A stretch of DNA of 64,000 nt from Xanthomarina gelatinilytica. Its GTDB lineage: Bacteria > Bacteroidota > Bacteroidia > Flavobacteriales > Flavobacteriaceae. Shown here in pieces: positions 26,976 through 35,624 of this stretch (the first letter of the stretch is position 1; every line of letters starts with the position of its first letter). A program made the translations under genes and the position numbers. The stretch is from positions 1 to 64,000 of the forward strand of contig NZ_ANLA01000008.1 in the NCBI RefSeq assembly GCF_000348685.1. The letters are read 5' to 3'. The notes beneath the pieces were generated by a model. The model was not told the DNA's origin. It did not search any database and worked only from the letters and a program-made list of their open reading frames with translations.

Positions 26976-28454
26976 ATGGCAAAATTATATGTATTTGGAA
27001 TTGGAGGAACTGGTTCCAGAGTTTTAAAATCGCTAACCATGTTGTTAGCTTCTGGGGTTAAACTCCAAAATGGCTTTGATACCGTAGTGCCATTAATAAT
27101 AGATCCCGATGCCGCTAATGGCGATTTAAATAGAACCGCAGATATTTTAACAAAATATCAAAACATTTATAATGCGGTTGGAGAAAATAATCAGATGTTT
27201 GGAACCAAGATTTTAACTTTAAAACAGTTGGTAGATGAAAACTTACCTAATGTATCAGATCATTTTAAATTTGGTATGACAAATACGGGGCAAAAATTTG
27301 GTGACTATATTGATTATAATGGGTTAGATAAAGAAAATAAAGCCCTCGTAGATCTTTTATTTAGCCCTGAAAATTTGGAAGCCGACATGACTGTTGGCTT
27401 TAAAGGAAACCCGAATATAGGGAGTGTAGTTTTAAATCGTTTTGCAGAATCTGCCGAGTATAAAGAGTTTACCAATTCTTTTAACCCAGGAGACGCTATC
27501 TTTATTATAAGCTCAATTTTTGGAGGAACAGGAGCTTCTGGTTTTCCATTGTTGTTGAAAAATTTAAGGGTAAATAATCCTGCTATAGTCAATTCTAGCG
27601 AAATTAGTACTTCTACAATTGGAGCAATAACCTATTTGCCTTATTTCAAAGTTTCAACTACAGATAAGGAAGGTCAGGCAATAGATTCTTCTACCTTTTA
27701 CAGTAAATCTAAAGCAGCTTTAAGTTATTATCAGCATGCTATTTTTGACAAGGAAGAATCTTTAGATGCGTTTTATTATTTAGGTGATTATTCAAATAAT
27801 AATATGCCATATGCTGAAGGGAAAAGTGAGCAAAAAAATAACGCACACTTTTTAGAATTAGCAGGGGCATTATCTATAATAGATTTCACAAAAGATTTTC
27901 AAAGTTTCGGTAATGGGCAAAATACCACTATCAAAGAGTTCGGGATTGAGGCACATGAAGGTAATAAGTTGAAACTAGAACATCTAGGGCAATGGTCTAA
28001 AAATCAAATAAGCTTACCATTATCTAAAATGGTATTGTTGTATAAGTTCTTCGAAAAATCTCAAGATGTATTATTTAAGAGCAGAGGAGGGTTCAACAAA
28101 GGGGAAAATGGTGTTAGTAAACAATTCTACAATCAAGATTTTTATACGGTTTACTTCAAAAAATTCATGGAATATTTCAATGAGTGGATGAACGAAATGG
28201 ACAATAACGATGTGTCATTTGCACCTTATCATGATAATCAAGAGCATGATACGCTTTTAGATTTTATTAAAGGAAAAGAAGTGTCGAGAGGGGGGCCTTT
28301 TGGAATTAAAAATAAATCTACAGCTAATAAAATAATAACCAGTGCTGATAAAATCATCAGAGAACAAACTTATGATGATGAAACAGAAGCTTCAAGGTTT
28401 TTAAAAGTTTTTGATGATGTTTTAACTGAACATGTAACTAATATTTTAAATTAA
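26976..28454 (+). CDS. Tubulin/FtsZ-like GTPase
   Basis: A 492-residue cytoplasmic protein of the tubulin superfamily, distinct from cell-division FtsZ. The N-terminal strand and glycine loop FGIGGTGSRVLKSL (7-20) match the T1 nucleotide loop. The diagnostic tubulin signature appears as SIFGGTGASGFPLL (180-193), where canonical FtsZ has GGGTGTG. LIIDPDAANGD (40-50) fits the T3 region. Such divergent FtsZ-like or Tubulin_2-type proteins have been predicted to remodel membranes together with VWA and OmpA proteins. No dcw cluster gene is near, so a division role is unlikely. Polymerisation is inferred from the fold. Confidence 0.82.
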   Translation: MAKLYVFGIGGTGSRVLKSLTMLLASGVKLQNGFDTVVPLIIDPDAANGDLNRTADILTKYQNIYNAVGENNQMFGTKILTLKQLVDENLPNVSDHFKFGMTNTGQKFGDYIDYNGLDKENKALVDLLFSPENLEADMTVGFKGNPNIGSVVLNRFAESAEYKEFTNSFNPGDAIFIISSIFGGTGASGFPLLLKNLRVNNPAIVNSSEISTSTIGAITYLPYFKVSTTDKEGQAIDSSTFYSKSKAALSYYQHAIFDKEESLDAFYYLGDYSNNNMPYAEGKSEQKNNAHFLELAGALSIIDFTKDFQSFGNGQNTTIKEFGIEAHEGNKLKLEHLGQWSKNQISLPLSKMVLLYKFFEKSQDVLFKSRGGFNKGENGVSKQFYNQDFYTVYFKKFMEYFNEWMNEMDNNDVSFAPYHDNQEHDTLLDFIKGKEVSRGGPFGIKNKSTANKIITSADKIIREQTYDDETEASRFLKVFDDVLTEHVTNILN

Positions 28455-28460
28455 TTTAGA

Positions 28461-31400
28461 ATGGCTAAAAAGGTTTTTCGTATACATAACGATGGAGCAC
28501 AAAATCCAGATTGGTTTGCTTCCGATCAAATAAATGCAACATTAATAGACAATATAGTTACTGATGGTGGTGATGGCAAAAAATTACCCACTTCCATACC
28601 CAGTCCTTTCGCTAGAATTGATTTAGTAAGAACTGCTTTTGCTGCAATTGGATCTTCTGGTAATTTAGATGGAATTACAAGAAACGGTAGAGCAGTAGCA
28701 ACAGATAATCATAAATTAGTTTCGGATGCATTAGATATTGGTCAACTGCTTTTTAATTTTGACAAGCATCAGAATGATTTACAGCTGATCGAATGGAATA
28801 AGGAACGTAGCCTTAATAATTTATTGAATGGCAACCCAAGTCAAAAACATTTGGGAAATACGTTGAAACTCTTTTTACAACAAGACAGGAAACAATATAA
28901 TTTTAGTGAATTCGAGAACATTTATATTTTATTATACAAGCATAAGATTATAGGTGGCACCTCTCCAAGAACTTTATTTTTTGCTGCGCCTAATGCTCAA
29001 GAAACAGACATAAAATTTGGACAGGATACGATGTTAGACGACATGCTATTGCCATTATACAAAAGAGATGCTCATTACATTAAATATCTTGTTGCATTAT
29101 CTAAATCAAATAATTTCAATCAGTTATTCCCTGAATTTAATAGCTACATTATAAAAACTATTGATAAGATTTATGAGACAGACTTGAATCTGCATCAGGA
29201 ACTTATGACTTTTGATCCAGAGGTTTATTTAAAATCGCTTAATGGTGTTTTGTATAATAACAATGCAGGCCAACCAATTGAAGTGATAAATGGTCTTTTC
29301 TTAAAGCAATTTGAAAAGGATTCATCAATAATCGAAAGTAAGAGTGATTTTGTTATTAAGGCTTCTAAAGTTATTGAAGGTAATAAACCATTAGTTTTGC
29401 CAGTAGAAATTTTAAATCTGCCATACATTTATACTGAAGATAAATGGGATAGTAAAACAAAAGTACCTTGCGAAGTTAATATTCCACTAAATCAACGGCA
29501 ATTACCAGACCAAGGTGATAAATATCCTTATTTAACAATGAATGATTTTTTGACAGAATCAATCATTAAGTTACCTTACAAAATAGATAGTGATAAATTC
29601 TTAACCATTGGTGATGAGCAATATTTAATTCCACTACAACCACTCTTTTTTAATTATTTTTCTACAAAAGACTTATTAAATGGAAATCTAATTAAAATAA
29701 AGGAGCTTGCAGGAAGTAGTGTACAAGTAGAGTTAAACATTCCTATTAAAAAAGGTTTTATTTCATACACAAAAATCTATAACTTAAAATCGAATATCTC
29801 CGGTGAAAATAGGCAAGATAAAGGACGAATTATTGAGAAATCATTTGCTATGGCACTTTATCCCTTTAATAAAAGTGAGCAAACTAAAATTAATTATACA
29901 GTTGGTTTAGCTGATATCTATCCCGATAGTTCTAGCAAACTTTCTGTTCAGTTATTCAAGGATTCCGATGTTAATGTTATTACACCTAGAAAAGTTAAAG
30001 AAAGGTCTAATAAGCCTTATGTAACTTCCCAAACAATAATTAATGAAGGTTTTGATACTATGGCTGTTACTTTAGGTAATAGTGTTAATTATCTAATACC
30101 TCTTTGGGAGGAATATACAGTTTCAGGGGGCGATGCCTATAAGTTTGCAATTGATTTTGGCACAACCAATACGCACATAGAATATGCTATTGAAGGACAA
30201 GGAAGTGCTAAAGCTTTTAATATTTCAGAAATAGATGAACAGATTGCGTTTTTAATGCCAGCGAATGCACCTCGTAGAACAGAAGCTATAAGAGATATAG
30301 AAGATGGGGAATCGTATTTAATGCAAGAAATAATACCGAAAAACATTGGTGAAAATGAAATGGTTAAATCTCCATTTAGATCTTGTTTAATTCAGAATAG
30401 TAATGTTAATTACGAGTTGGCAACTTTTACATTTGCAGATGCAAATATTGGATTTGAATACGAGAAAAAAGGTATTAGACCATACCTAAAAACGTTTACA
30501 AATTTAAAATGGTCAAATGAGGCCAATAATGAAAAGCAAGTCAAGCATTATATCGAAGAGTTATTAATGCTTTGTAAAAATAAAGTTTTAAAGAACAATG
30601 GCGATTTAAGTCAAACTAAAGTCATTTGGTTTTATCCAGTTAGTATGACGACAAATCATTTAAAAAGATTTAGAAGAATTTGGCAGGAATCCTTTGATGA
30701 GATTTTTAATATTTCTGAAGACAATTTATCTGATTTCCCAGAGAGTATTGCACCTTTTTATCACTACAAAAGTGATGGAAATATACGTACAGCAGCAAAA
30801 CCTTCAGTTTCTATTGATATAGGTGGAGGTACAACGGATGTTATGATATATTTTGATGAAAAACCACAATTAATAACCTCTTTTAAATTTGCAGGCAACT
30901 CAATTTTTGGTGATGGATTTAATGGTAATATTAATGCCAACGGATTTGTTCAAAAATACAAAACGCAGATTGAACATACTTTGTCTCAAAATAAATTAGT
31001 TGAGGAAATTAAGATTTTAGATAAAATTTATTCCGATTATCAATCATCTACTGATTTGATAAATTTCCTATTCTCTTTAGAAGATAACAAAAACATTAAA
31101 GAGAAGCATTTAGACATCGACTTTGGTAAAAAACTATCCGATGATGATGATTTCAAAATTATATTCCTCTTGTTTTATACCTCAATCGTATATCATATAG
31201 CAGAGTTAATGGAACTAAAAGGTATTGCGCATCCTAGAAATATTGTATTCAGTGGAACTGGATCTAAAACATTGAAGATTGTAGATTCCAGTAAAAAATT
31301 AGATTCTCTTACAACGCTTTTTGAGAGGATTTTTAATAAAGTACATGTTGCTAGCGATTCTAAATTAACGCTCAAAACTAAAGAGAATCCTAAAGAAGTA

Positions 31401-31832
31401 ACTTGCAAAGGAGGATTTAATATTGATGATGAATTAAATGGGATTAAACATACAGATTTAATTGAAATCAATTTAGGTAATTATGAAAATCCAAAAGTAC
31501 AGTCTAAAGCGGCAGGAATAGAAAATACAATTTGTTATAAGGATGTAGACAACGCTTATTTAAATGATGTGGCTAAAAATGTCAACAGGTTTTATGAGAT
31601 GTTTAATGAGTTAGTATTAGAATTAGACTTTAAAGGTGAATTTGGTGTATCTAATAAGTCCATTGAAATATTTAATAAAATTAAATCTTATGATCAATTA
31701 GATTATTTGATGCAAGGAGTGAAATCTTTAAAGGAAGACTCAACACCTGATGAGCCTGTCGCACAAAGCTTATTCTTTTTTCCATTAATAGGATTAATGT
31801 ATGATTTAGCTTCAGCAATTAATGAATCTTAA
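28461..31832 (+). CDS. Giant actin/Hsp70-fold ATPase (SrfB-like)
   Basis: A 1123-residue protein. The C-terminal half is an ASKHA-fold ATPase: phosphate-1 loop IDFGTTNT (D565, G567), phosphate-2 loop IDIGGGTTDVMIYF (D786 to D793), and adenosine motif FSGTGSKTL (930-938). Actin and Hsp70 domains are about 380 residues; here the core spans 560 to about 960 with an added C-terminal helical region. The N-terminal 550 residues match nothing I recognise. Size and layout resemble virulence factor SrfB-type proteins. No signal or membrane helix, so it is cytoplasmic. Six bases separate it from the tubulin-like gene, which puts two cytomotive NTPases in one operon. Confidence 0.82.
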   Translation: MAKKVFRIHNDGAQNPDWFASDQINATLIDNIVTDGGDGKKLPTSIPSPFARIDLVRTAFAAIGSSGNLDGITRNGRAVATDNHKLVSDALDIGQLLFNFDKHQNDLQLIEWNKERSLNNLLNGNPSQKHLGNTLKLFLQQDRKQYNFSEFENIYILLYKHKIIGGTSPRTLFFAAPNAQETDIKFGQDTMLDDMLLPLYKRDAHYIKYLVALSKSNNFNQLFPEFNSYIIKTIDKIYETDLNLHQELMTFDPEVYLKSLNGVLYNNNAGQPIEVINGLFLKQFEKDSSIIESKSDFVIKASKVIEGNKPLVLPVEILNLPYIYTEDKWDSKTKVPCEVNIPLNQRQLPDQGDKYPYLTMNDFLTESIIKLPYKIDSDKFLTIGDEQYLIPLQPLFFNYFSTKDLLNGNLIKIKELAGSSVQVELNIPIKKGFISYTKIYNLKSNISGENRQDKGRIIEKSFAMALYPFNKSEQTKINYTVGLADIYPDSSSKLSVQLFKDSDVNVITPRKVKERSNKPYVTSQTIINEGFDTMAVTLGNSVNYLIPLWEEYTVSGGDAYKFAIDFGTTNTHIEYAIEGQGSAKAFNISEIDEQIAFLMPANAPRRTEAIRDIEDGESYLMQEIIPKNIGENEMVKSPFRSCLIQNSNVNYELATFTFADANIGFEYEKKGIRPYLKTFTNLKWSNEANNEKQVKHYIEELLMLCKNKVLKNNGDLSQTKVIWFYPVSMTTNHLKRFRRIWQESFDEIFNISEDNLSDFPESIAPFYHYKSDGNIRTAAKPSVSIDIGGGTTDVMIYFDEKPQLITSFKFAGNSIFGDGFNGNINANGFVQKYKTQIEHTLSQNKLVEEIKILDKIYSDYQSSTDLINFLFSLEDNKNIKEKHLDIDFGKKLSDDDDFKIIFLLFYTSIVYHIAELMELKGIAHPRNIVFSGTGSKTLKIVDSSKKLDSLTTLFERIFNKVHVASDSKLTLKTKENPKEVTCKGGFNIDDELNGIKHTDLIEINLGNYENPKVQSKAAGIENTICYKDVDNAYLNDVAKNVNRFYEMFNELVLELDFKGEFGVSNKSIEIFNKIKSYDQLDYLMQGVKSLKEDSTPDEPVAQSLFFFPLIGLMYDLASAINES

Positions 31833-31846
31833 TACTTGGCTTTAAT

Positions 31847-32617
31847 ATGAACGTATTTTATTTAATCATTTCAAGTTTTAAGATTCTAAATGCAAATAGT
31901 TTTTATTTGTTAGTTCAAGATATGGGTGTTCATGAGGTTTCTGAACCTTTTAATTATACGAATCTTATTATTTACATAATTGTAGGACTTTCTTTGCTTT
32001 TTAATATAGTTGTTTTACTGTCAAAAAAGAATAGAAGAAAAGGAAACAAGTATGATAAACCAGAAGTTAATTATGAGGATTGGTATAACAAAGAAAAAAA
32101 CAAGAACAGTCAATTAAACAATGAGATTAGAAATCTAAAAAACAAAATATTCTCATTAGAAAATAAGAGAGTTTCTAACTATGAAGAAAAAAAGGATTCT
32201 CAAGTTGAAGGTAAAATGCAATCTTCCCTATCAAGTCCTACTATTGAACAACAATATGAAGATGAAAAACCAAAAACTTTTGATCTAGAAATTACTAAAC
32301 CACAAACAATCTATCTACCTTCTCCTTTTGAAAATAATAGATTTTCTATAGAAGATGTTAGTAACGAACAAATGCCAACCTCTTTATATCAAATAATATT
32401 AGATGCTTCAAATACCACTGGAAAACTATTAATAATTGAAAATGCTGACTTCACTAGGGCTTTAAATTCTCCTGATCATTATTTAGAAAAAGCTTGTATT
32501 TATGAAAATGCTTTTAGTCCCAATGCAAATGGGATAAATATTGTCGAACCTGGAAGGGTGAAATTAGAGAATCAAGATTGGTTGATTATACAAAAAATCA
32601 AAATTAAGTTTATTTAA
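31847..32617 (+). CDS. Membrane-anchored coiled-coil protein
   Basis: A 256-residue protein with a short hydrophobic N-terminus and a clear membrane helix (about 40-59; LIIYIIVGLSLLFNIVVLL), a basic stop-transfer (KKNRRKGNKY), a coiled coil (about 82-110) and a compact beta-rich domain at the end (150-256; KPQTIYLPSPF... VEPGRVKLENQDWLI). I recall this last domain type in other Bacteroidota membrane proteins but cannot name it. The domain faces the cytoplasm by the positive-inside rule and could bind the neighbouring NTPases (inference). Confidence 0.7.
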   Translation: MNVFYLIISSFKILNANSFYLLVQDMGVHEVSEPFNYTNLIIYIIVGLSLLFNIVVLLSKKNRRKGNKYDKPEVNYEDWYNKEKNKNSQLNNEIRNLKNKIFSLENKRVSNYEEKKDSQVEGKMQSSLSSPTIEQQYEDEKPKTFDLEITKPQTIYLPSPFENNRFSIEDVSNEQMPTSLYQIILDASNTTGKLLIIENADFTRALNSPDHYLEKACIYENAFSPNANGINIVEPGRVKLENQDWLIIQKIKIKFI

Positions 32618-32619
32618 GT

Positions 32620-34224
32620 ATGTACGACGATGTTAAGTTTATAGAAACTGTAGTAATATCTGGTTTAATCGCAGTTCAGTTGTATCTGGCATTTAGGTTA
32701 TATGTCAAAATTATGTCATATAAATCTATTTTTTCAAAAATGCCTTTTATAGCTCAAAAAAGCGTTACTGTAGACGTTTATAATGAGGGTAATGTATCGG
32801 AAATATTATCAGAAGAAGATATCGATGATGATGAATTAAAAACGGAAATTGCATATCTGAAAAGTACGTCTTCCAACAAAACAGTATCAAGTATTTCGAC
32901 TACAATAAATACGTACCTCATTAAAAATAAAGGAGCCTCAATAGACTTTCATATTCTTAAAGATATTACAGACAGGTATATTGAGATTGTTGAAGATGAG
33001 ATTAATAACCGGATTCCTGCTCCATTGTATATTGGGCTTGCAGCTACTATGCTAGGAATTATATTAGGTCTTTTTGCTATTAATTTTGATTTAAAAAGTG
33101 AGGATACTACTTTAGCACTTAAAGCAATAAAACCTCTTATTGATGGGGTTAAAATAGCAATGACTGCTTCTGTGGTAGGTTTGGCAATTACTACTGTTTT
33201 TTCTGTATGGATATTTAAAAGTGCTAAATCAAAAGTTGAAGAAGGAAAGAATGAGTTTCTATCTCTTTTGCAATCGGAGCTTTTGCCTAAAATGAATAAA
33301 TCTAAATTACCTGAAGTACATACGCTTTCAACTAAATTAGATGCATTCTCTCGAAACACATCTAGCGTGATCTCTAAATTAGATGGTATTGTTAAAAATT
33401 CTTCAGATGCGGTTTTTAGAGAACAAAAATTAATTTCAGAAATCAAAAGTTTAGATGTAAAAAAGGTAGCTTCTGTTAATATTGATGTATTTAATCAACT
33501 GGAAGGCATGATGGGCTCTTTTCAGGATTTTGCTAAATATTATAATAAACTAGATAAATCACTATTAAATACTACAGAATTACTTCGAAACCTTGAGTCT
33601 TTTGTCACCAACACCCATAATATTAATATAGTCCTTGAGGATATTAAAAGTAATATATCTAGAAGTGATAAAGCAACTGATTTTTTCAATTCACATATTG
33701 AATCATTTTCTCGTTATGGTGATGCTGTAAACGAAGCTGTGGCCAATACAGACTCTAAAATGTCTAAAGCCATTCATGAACTTGTAGAGTTAGCTAATAA
33801 ACAATTTGAATCGTTTAATGAAGCAGTTGCAGGCTATGATTCTAAATTGACTTTAGCCTTTAATAAATCTATTGAGAATTTCACACAATCAATGGATCAT
33901 CAAGTAAAAAGAACAGAAGAAGCATTTAACACGGCTAGGCCTAAATTTGAAAAACTAAATAAACTGGATAAACTCGATGATATTGAAAAGAGGTTGGTTA
34001 ATCTTGAGAGTAAATTAAGCGATGTAATAAGTAGTGGTAACAAAAGTATTGTCACGGCATTACATTCAATTAAATTTACTACTTCTTCCAAAGGTGAAAT
34101 TGAAGAGAATCTTCCTGAAAATCTCAAGACATCTATATTGTCAAAATTAATTTTAGGCTTAAAAATTATGGCATACATTGTTGTTATTTCAGGTGGTATT
34201 TATTTTATCTATAAGTATCGATAA
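32620..34224 (+). CDS. MotA/TolQ/ExbB-like stator protein with long tail
   Basis: A 534-residue inner-membrane protein. TM1 is about 9-28, and the MotA/TolQ-like pair is about 136-156 (APLYIGLAATMLGIILGLF) and 174-200 (DGVKIAMTASVVGLAITTVFSV), the pattern that forms the pentameric ion channel in MotA, ExbB and TolQ. A long, largely helical tail (about 205-505) follows, and a further membrane helix ends the chain (about 512-531). Long tails on MotA-like proteins occur in the Zorya protein ZorA, but a terminal membrane helix is unusual. It is one base before its presumed MotB-like partner. Confidence 0.8.
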   Translation: MYDDVKFIETVVISGLIAVQLYLAFRLYVKIMSYKSIFSKMPFIAQKSVTVDVYNEGNVSEILSEEDIDDDELKTEIAYLKSTSSNKTVSSISTTINTYLIKNKGASIDFHILKDITDRYIEIVEDEINNRIPAPLYIGLAATMLGIILGLFAINFDLKSEDTTLALKAIKPLIDGVKIAMTASVVGLAITTVFSVWIFKSAKSKVEEGKNEFLSLLQSELLPKMNKSKLPEVHTLSTKLDAFSRNTSSVISKLDGIVKNSSDAVFREQKLISEIKSLDVKKVASVNIDVFNQLEGMMGSFQDFAKYYNKLDKSLLNTTELLRNLESFVTNTHNINIVLEDIKSNISRSDKATDFFNSHIESFSRYGDAVNEAVANTDSKMSKAIHELVELANKQFESFNEAVAGYDSKLTLAFNKSIENFTQSMDHQVKRTEEAFNTARPKFEKLNKLDKLDDIEKRLVNLESKLSDVISSGNKSIVTALHSIKFTTSSKGEIEENLPENLKTSILSKLILGLKIMAYIVVISGGIYFIYKYR

Positions 34225-34225
34225 A

Positions 34226-34879
34226 ATGAAAAAAACAGGATTCTTTTGGGTAAGTTATGCCGATTTAATGACAAGTCTCTTTTTTGTTATGTTGGTTCTT
34301 TATGTTATTACGTTTGTAATATTACAAGTGGAACAGGGTAAAATAAAAGCTCAAAATGAACAGTTAAAAAAAATACTTCAAATAGAAGAACAATTTAAAC
34401 CACTTCAAAATGACAATGATTTTTATTATTTGGAAAATTGCGAAAAATATGTTGCAAAAGATTTAATAGGCATAGAAATATTTGAATCAAATGAAACTGA
34501 AATAAAACCAGAATACAAGGCTTCAATAGTTAATGTTGGGCATAAGGTAAATTCCTTTTTAGAGAACATAAGTAAAGATAATTCTAAATTTAGTTATTTA
34601 CTGGTTATTGAGGGAAATATGGCTAATTCATGGGATAAACGTTTTAGTGAGGATTCTAATTATGGCTATAAAAAAAGTTATGAAAGAGCTTTAACTGTTT
34701 ACGCATTATGGAATGATATAGGTATTAATTTTAGAGATAAAAATGTTGAGGTTTTAATTTGTGGTAGCGGATTCAATGGTCTATGTAGAGATGATGTTGA
34801 AGAAAATAATAAGCGCTTTTCTATTCAAATTATTCCAAAAATTGCCAAGATTGATTATAACCTTGAAGAAAATGAATAA
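34226..34879 (+). CDS. MotB/OmpA-like stator partner
   Basis: A 217-residue protein; the ATG at 34226, one base after the previous stop, is chosen because it places the family motif at the start. FWVSYADLMTSLFFVMLVLYV (7-27) is the MotB/ZorB-type membrane helix, and Asp13 in YADLMT is the ion-carrying residue. The region from about 80 to 210 is OmpA-like, with the peptidoglycan-binding pattern SYERALTVYALW and NKRFSIQIIP. Together with the MotA-like protein it should form an ion-driven stator anchored to peptidoglycan. Its stop overlaps the next start by 8 nt. Confidence 0.83.
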   Translation: MKKTGFFWVSYADLMTSLFFVMLVLYVITFVILQVEQGKIKAQNEQLKKILQIEEQFKPLQNDNDFYYLENCEKYVAKDLIGIEIFESNETEIKPEYKASIVNVGHKVNSFLENISKDNSKFSYLLVIEGNMANSWDKRFSEDSNYGYKKSYERALTVYALWNDIGINFRDKNVEVLICGSGFNGLCRDDVEENNKRFSIQIIPKIAKIDYNLEENE

Positions 34880-35618
34880 GATATTAAAAGTAATCTGTAC
34901 TTATGTAAGTTTAATATTTTTACTGATGCTTCAATCTTGTGTAGGTTGTTCTAATTCTGGGCGCGCTAAAATTATTGCTAAAGCAAAAGCCGAAGCCTCA
35001 AAAAATCAAACGGTTCCAGAACCTAATACAATGGTTAAAGATGTTCTTCCTGAAATTGTTGAAATTGAGGATATTGTTACGCCTAAAGAAGAAAAATCAA
35101 TAAAGAAGGAGCTAATAAAAAATAAAATACCACCTGCAAAAGGAAATTTAATTCAAGTAGAAGGTTTGGTTCTTAAAGAGGTTATGGAATTAAACATTAA
35201 ACTAAACACTTCCCAATCTCAAGTTGAGCAAATTTTGGCAATGCAAAATTATATATACTCAAATTGGCATTATATTTTTGATCCAGATACAGGAAGTGAT
35301 ACATGGCGATCAGCAGAGGCAACTCTTTCTCTAAAATATCAAGGTCAATATTCTGGTGATTGTGACGATTTTGCAATTTTATTAGCATCTATGGCTAGGC
35401 AAATTGGTTTAAAGTCACGTATGGTAGGTGGTTTTGATAAGGGGGAAGGACATGCATTTGCTGAATTCTTGCTTCCAGATGGAACATTGGCACCTTCACA
35501 ACTTAACCGTTTAGACTATAGAAAAGATTATAGTGGTATATGGATAAGTTTAGATTGGTTTAAAGGTTCAGAGCATAATAGGTTTACGCATGATATTCGC
35601 ATATTTGATGAAATATAA
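34872..35618 (+). CDS. Transglutaminase-like lipoprotein
   Basis: A 248-residue lipoprotein. The chosen ATG overlaps the end of the MotB-like gene and gives a clean signal peptide with lipobox LMLQSC (Cys23). After a Lys/Glu-rich linker (30-85) comes a transglutaminase-like cysteine-protease core (about 95-248): nucleophile Cys164 in YSGDCDDFAILLASMARQIG and His194 in GEGHAFAEFLL, with a following Asp candidate. This family cleaves or crosslinks peptide bonds; peptidoglycan-peptide processing would suit a stator anchored in the wall, but that is inference. Confidence 0.82.
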   Translation: MNKILKVICTYVSLIFLLMLQSCVGCSNSGRAKIIAKAKAEASKNQTVPEPNTMVKDVLPEIVEIEDIVTPKEEKSIKKELIKNKIPPAKGNLIQVEGLVLKEVMELNIKLNTSQSQVEQILAMQNYIYSNWHYIFDPDTGSDTWRSAEATLSLKYQGQYSGDCDDFAILLASMARQIGLKSRMVGGFDKGEGHAFAEFLLPDGTLAPSQLNRLDYRKDYSGIWISLDWFKGSEHNRFTHDIRIFDEI

Positions 35619-35624
35619 TCTATA

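Noticed and set aside
26976-28454. Cell-division FtsZ
   Set aside because: The signature is FGGTGASG rather than GGGTGTG, the length is 492 residues, and no division-cluster genes (ftsA, ftsQ, mur) are near.
32949-33446. 165-codon minus-strand frame inside the MotA-like gene
   Set aside because: It is wholly antisense to a well-supported gene and has Ser/Leu-rich shadow composition with no recognised motif.
32620-34879. Zorya anti-phage system (ZorAB)
   Set aside because: MotA- and MotB-like genes are present, but there is no ZorC-type EH protein, ZorD-type helicase or ZorE nuclease beside them; the partners are cytoskeletal NTPases and exported lipoproteins.
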